A stretch of DNA of 33,786 nt from an uncultured Pseudoalteromonas sp. (lineage in GTDB: Bacteria; Pseudomonadota; Gammaproteobacteria; Enterobacterales; Alteromonadaceae). Below, piece after piece: positions 31,953 through 33,786 of this stretch. The notes below the pieces were generated by a model. It saw nothing but the letters and a program-made list of their open reading frames with translations. It had not been told where the DNA came from and searched no databases. The position numbers and the translations under genes are program-made. The stretch lies in NCBI GenBank assembly GCA_947493455.1, contig CANLRB010000030.1:1-33786 (forward strand). Reading direction: 5' to 3'. Each line of letters begins with the position of its first letter. The stretch's first letter is position 1.

Positions 31953-33368
31953 TTAGTTCCAAACATCTTTATCTATTTGCTGATCAAGTTTAGTGTTTGC
32001 ATGTCGATTAAATGTCGGTACAGAACCATTTTTCAATTGGGTTTGATAGTCTTTAGCAAGCCAAAAGACAACTTTCGATAAGAGCAACAATGCTACCACA
32101 TTAACGATTGCCATCATTCCCATTGATATATCAGCAAGCGTCCATATTAAACCAAGCTCGCCTAGCGCACCAAAAAGAACCATGCCGAGTACACATACTC
32201 GAAATATAAGTAGACCTTTTGCTGTATTGTGTTCGAGAAACAGTAAATTTGTTTCTGCGTATGAGTAATTCGCAACGATTGACGTAAATGCGAAAAAGAA
32301 AATAGCGATTGCTATGAAAGCTGCGCCCCAGTCTCCAACTTGTGACACAAGTGCAGCTTGTGTTAATGCGATACCAGTAACGCCCGACCCAGGCTCCAGT
32401 TGACCTGACAGCAAAATTATCGATGCGGTTGCGGTGCAAATGACTATGGTATCAACGAAAACACCAAGCATTTGAACATAGCCTTGTGATGCGGGGTGAG
32501 GTGGGTAAGGTGTCGCACTTGCTGCTGCATTCGCTGCACTACCCATACCAGCTTCATTTGAAAAAAGGCCACGTTTTATACCTTGGATCATGGCTTGGGC
32601 TACGCCATAACCGATTGCGCCAGCACCTGCTTGTTCAATACCGAAGGCACTTTGTAATATTTGAATAAAAATTGATGGAATTTGTTCTATATTAAAAGCA
32701 ACAACAACCAGAGCGATTGCTAAGTAGCAAATAGCCATGGCCGGAACCACCATTTCGGCGAAGCGAGCAATTGTTTTAATACCGCCAAATATGATAACCG
32801 CGCTACCAACAACGAGTGCAATGCCAACATATAATCGATCAAAGTTAAACGCTACTTCAAATGCTGCGACGATTGAGTTTGCCTGTACAGCATTAAAAAC
32901 GAGTCCAAAGGCGATAATTAAACATAAAGAAAAGAGAATACCCATCCAACGTTTACCTAGCCCGCGTTCCATATAATAAGCGGGACCCCCGCGGAAGTTT
33001 CCTTGTTCGTCTTTTGTTTTATAAACTTGTGCAAGTGTGCTTTCGGCAAAACTTGTTGCCATTCCGATTAGTGCGATGCACCACATCCAAAAAATAGCAC
33101 CTGCGCCACCTAAATATAGTGCGACGGCAACTCCTGCCATATTGCCAGTGCCAACTCGCGCCGCGAGTGATGTACAAAATGCTTGAAAACTGGATATTCC
33201 GTGATCACTTCCTTTTCGACTGTTTTTCATTACTGAAAACATATGGCTGAAATGACGAAATTGAATAAATTTGAGCGTAAATGTGAAATACAGCCCAACT
33301 CCGATAAGTAAATAAACGAGTACGTGACCCCAGAGTAGGTTGCTAAATGCAGTAAATAAATCAGACAT
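31953..33368 (-). CDS. Alanine/glycine:cation symporter (AGCS family)
   Basis: This 471-aa protein has about ten to eleven membrane segments. The AGCS signature region GGAGAIFWMWCIALIGMA followed by SFAESTLAQ is clear, as is GTGNMAGVAVALYLGG before it. The NEAGMGSAANAAASA segment and GSAVIIFGGIKTIARFAEMVVP are also typical. Such proteins import alanine or glycine with Na+ or H+. The substrate cannot be fixed from sequence alone; Na+ is likely in a marine host. The gene diverges from the stable-RNA promoter at the right edge. Confidence 0.93.
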   Translation of the reverse strand: MSDLFTAFSNLLWGHVLVYLLIGVGLYFTFTLKFIQFRHFSHMFSVMKNSRKGSDHGISSFQAFCTSLAARVGTGNMAGVAVALYLGGAGAIFWMWCIALIGMATSFAESTLAQVYKTKDEQGNFRGGPAYYMERGLGKRWMGILFSLCLIIAFGLVFNAVQANSIVAAFEVAFNFDRLYVGIALVVGSAVIIFGGIKTIARFAEMVVPAMAICYLAIALVVVAFNIEQIPSIFIQILQSAFGIEQAGAGAIGYGVAQAMIQGIKRGLFSNEAGMGSAANAAASATPYPPHPASQGYVQMLGVFVDTIVICTATASIILLSGQLEPGSGVTGIALTQAALVSQVGDWGAAFIAIAIFFFAFTSIVANYSYAETNLLFLEHNTAKGLLIFRVCVLGMVLFGALGELGLIWTLADISMGMMAIVNVVALLLLSKVVFWLAKDYQTQLKNGSVPTFNRHANTKLDQQIDKDVWN

Positions 33369-33628
33369 AAATAATGGTTTGCTGTTTCTTTGCTATATAA
33401 AAGCGCGGAATCTAGCATAAATAGGGGCCTAAACGGAAATCGAAATGATGAGGGTGATAGAGAATTTATATATATTTCATCTAACGGTAATTTAAATGAA
33501 ATTAAAATTTGCATTATCGAAAGATTGATCGATACTTAAATTCCTTTAAGAAATCGTTGCAGGCATCAAATACGGTGATAAAACATCCTATTTTGTAGCC
33601 TTAGTGTTAAATAATGGTAGTAACCGTT
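33369..33628. other. Spacer between the symporter gene and the right-edge promoter
   Basis: This AT-rich spacer must hold the symporter promoter on the minus strand. I see no ORF with a ribosome site and no clear operator. A 7-bp inverted repeat (ATTTCAT/ATGAAAT) lies near 33474-33502. Confidence 0.4.
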
Positions 33629-33692
33629 ATTTTTCACAAAAAACTTTAAAAAAGGGGTTGCGCTTGGTTTTGTTTTCCCTATAATGCGCATC
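33629..33692 (+). promoter_or_regulatory. Strong stable-RNA promoter, probably rRNA operon P1
   Basis: A -35 of TTGCGC (33658-33663) and a perfect -10 TATAAT (33680-33685) are spaced by 16 bp. A GC-rich discriminator (GCGCATCC) follows. A/T tracts upstream (about 33629-33652) form a likely UP element. Together these are the signs of a ppGpp-sensitive rRNA promoter. The rRNA gene itself would lie beyond the window. Confidence 0.75.
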
Positions 33693-33786
33693 CACCGACA
33701 CGGAGCACGGCGCTGAAAAGCAAAGGGCTACAGGCGGTAAGAGTCAGATAAAACTTAATTTTAAAAACTTTTAAAATTAAGTGTTG
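33693..33786 (+). other. Leader of a probable rRNA operon with a 14-bp palindrome
   Basis: The leader contains ACTTAATTTTAAAA (33753-33766) and its perfect complement TTTTAAAATTAAGT (33769-33782), separated by only AC. No 16S sequence is reached. No clear boxA is seen before the window ends. Confidence 0.5.

Overview
The window looks like a chromosomal segment of a marine gammaproteobacterium of the Alteromonadales, most like Pseudoalteromonas. The reasons are the AT-leaning base composition, the order uvrY-uvrC-pgsA followed by Gly-Cys-Leu tRNAs, an N-acetylglucosamine (GlcNAc) gene set with NagR-type operators, a secreted chitin-binding subtilase, and a GlyGly-CTERM protein. This placement is by family resemblance only. 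I see no phage, insertion sequence, CRISPR array or plasmid genes.

Layout. 1-774 is the 3' end of a surface protein built from 105-bp calcium-binding repeats with a GlyGly-CTERM tail. 1017-3123 holds an isopenicillin N synthase-like oxygenase, a 41-aa small ORF, a CheY-like receiver and a CBS-pair protein. 3376-7814 is the GlcNAc catabolic region: nagK, nagA and nagX in one direction, then nagB with its own promoter region. Matching palindromes of the NagR (LacI family) type lie before nagK and nagB. 7883-10074 carries nudC and metC, the latter behind MetJ boxes. 10221-12923 is a tightly overlapping ABC permease / ABC ATPase / APH-fold kinase group, followed by a small PH-domain protein and a putative outer-membrane barrel.

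14466-16544 encodes a secreted subtilase with alternating PKD and chitin-binding modules; a degenerate copy of the NagR palindrome lies upstream. A plausible picture is that chitin-associated protein is digested outside the cell while GlcNAc-6-phosphate is processed inside by NagA and NagB. No GlcNAc permease, chitinase or nagR gene is in this window. 16845-27040 has a DUF4870 membrane protein, an M2 metallopeptidase lipoprotein, a FadE-type acyl-CoA dehydrogenase, a small lipoprotein, cysK, a DUF5916 outer-membrane protein, and a Na/Pi cotransporter with a PhoB-like box.

27321-30383 is uvrY-uvrC-pgsA with tight junctions. Then comes an array of eight tRNA genes (Gly-Cys-Leu-Gly-Leu-Gly-Cys-Leu) behind a promoter of stringent-control type, with an apparently decayed further copy downstream. 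The window ends with an alanine/glycine:cation symporter on the minus strand and, divergent from it, a very strong stable-RNA promoter that probably starts an rRNA operon just beyond the right edge.

Several starts were moved from the longest possible ORF to internal codons with better ribosome sites or family alignment (nagA, nagB, subtilase, cysK, uvrY). Three genes (nagX, the barrel protein and uvrY) appear to start with TTG.
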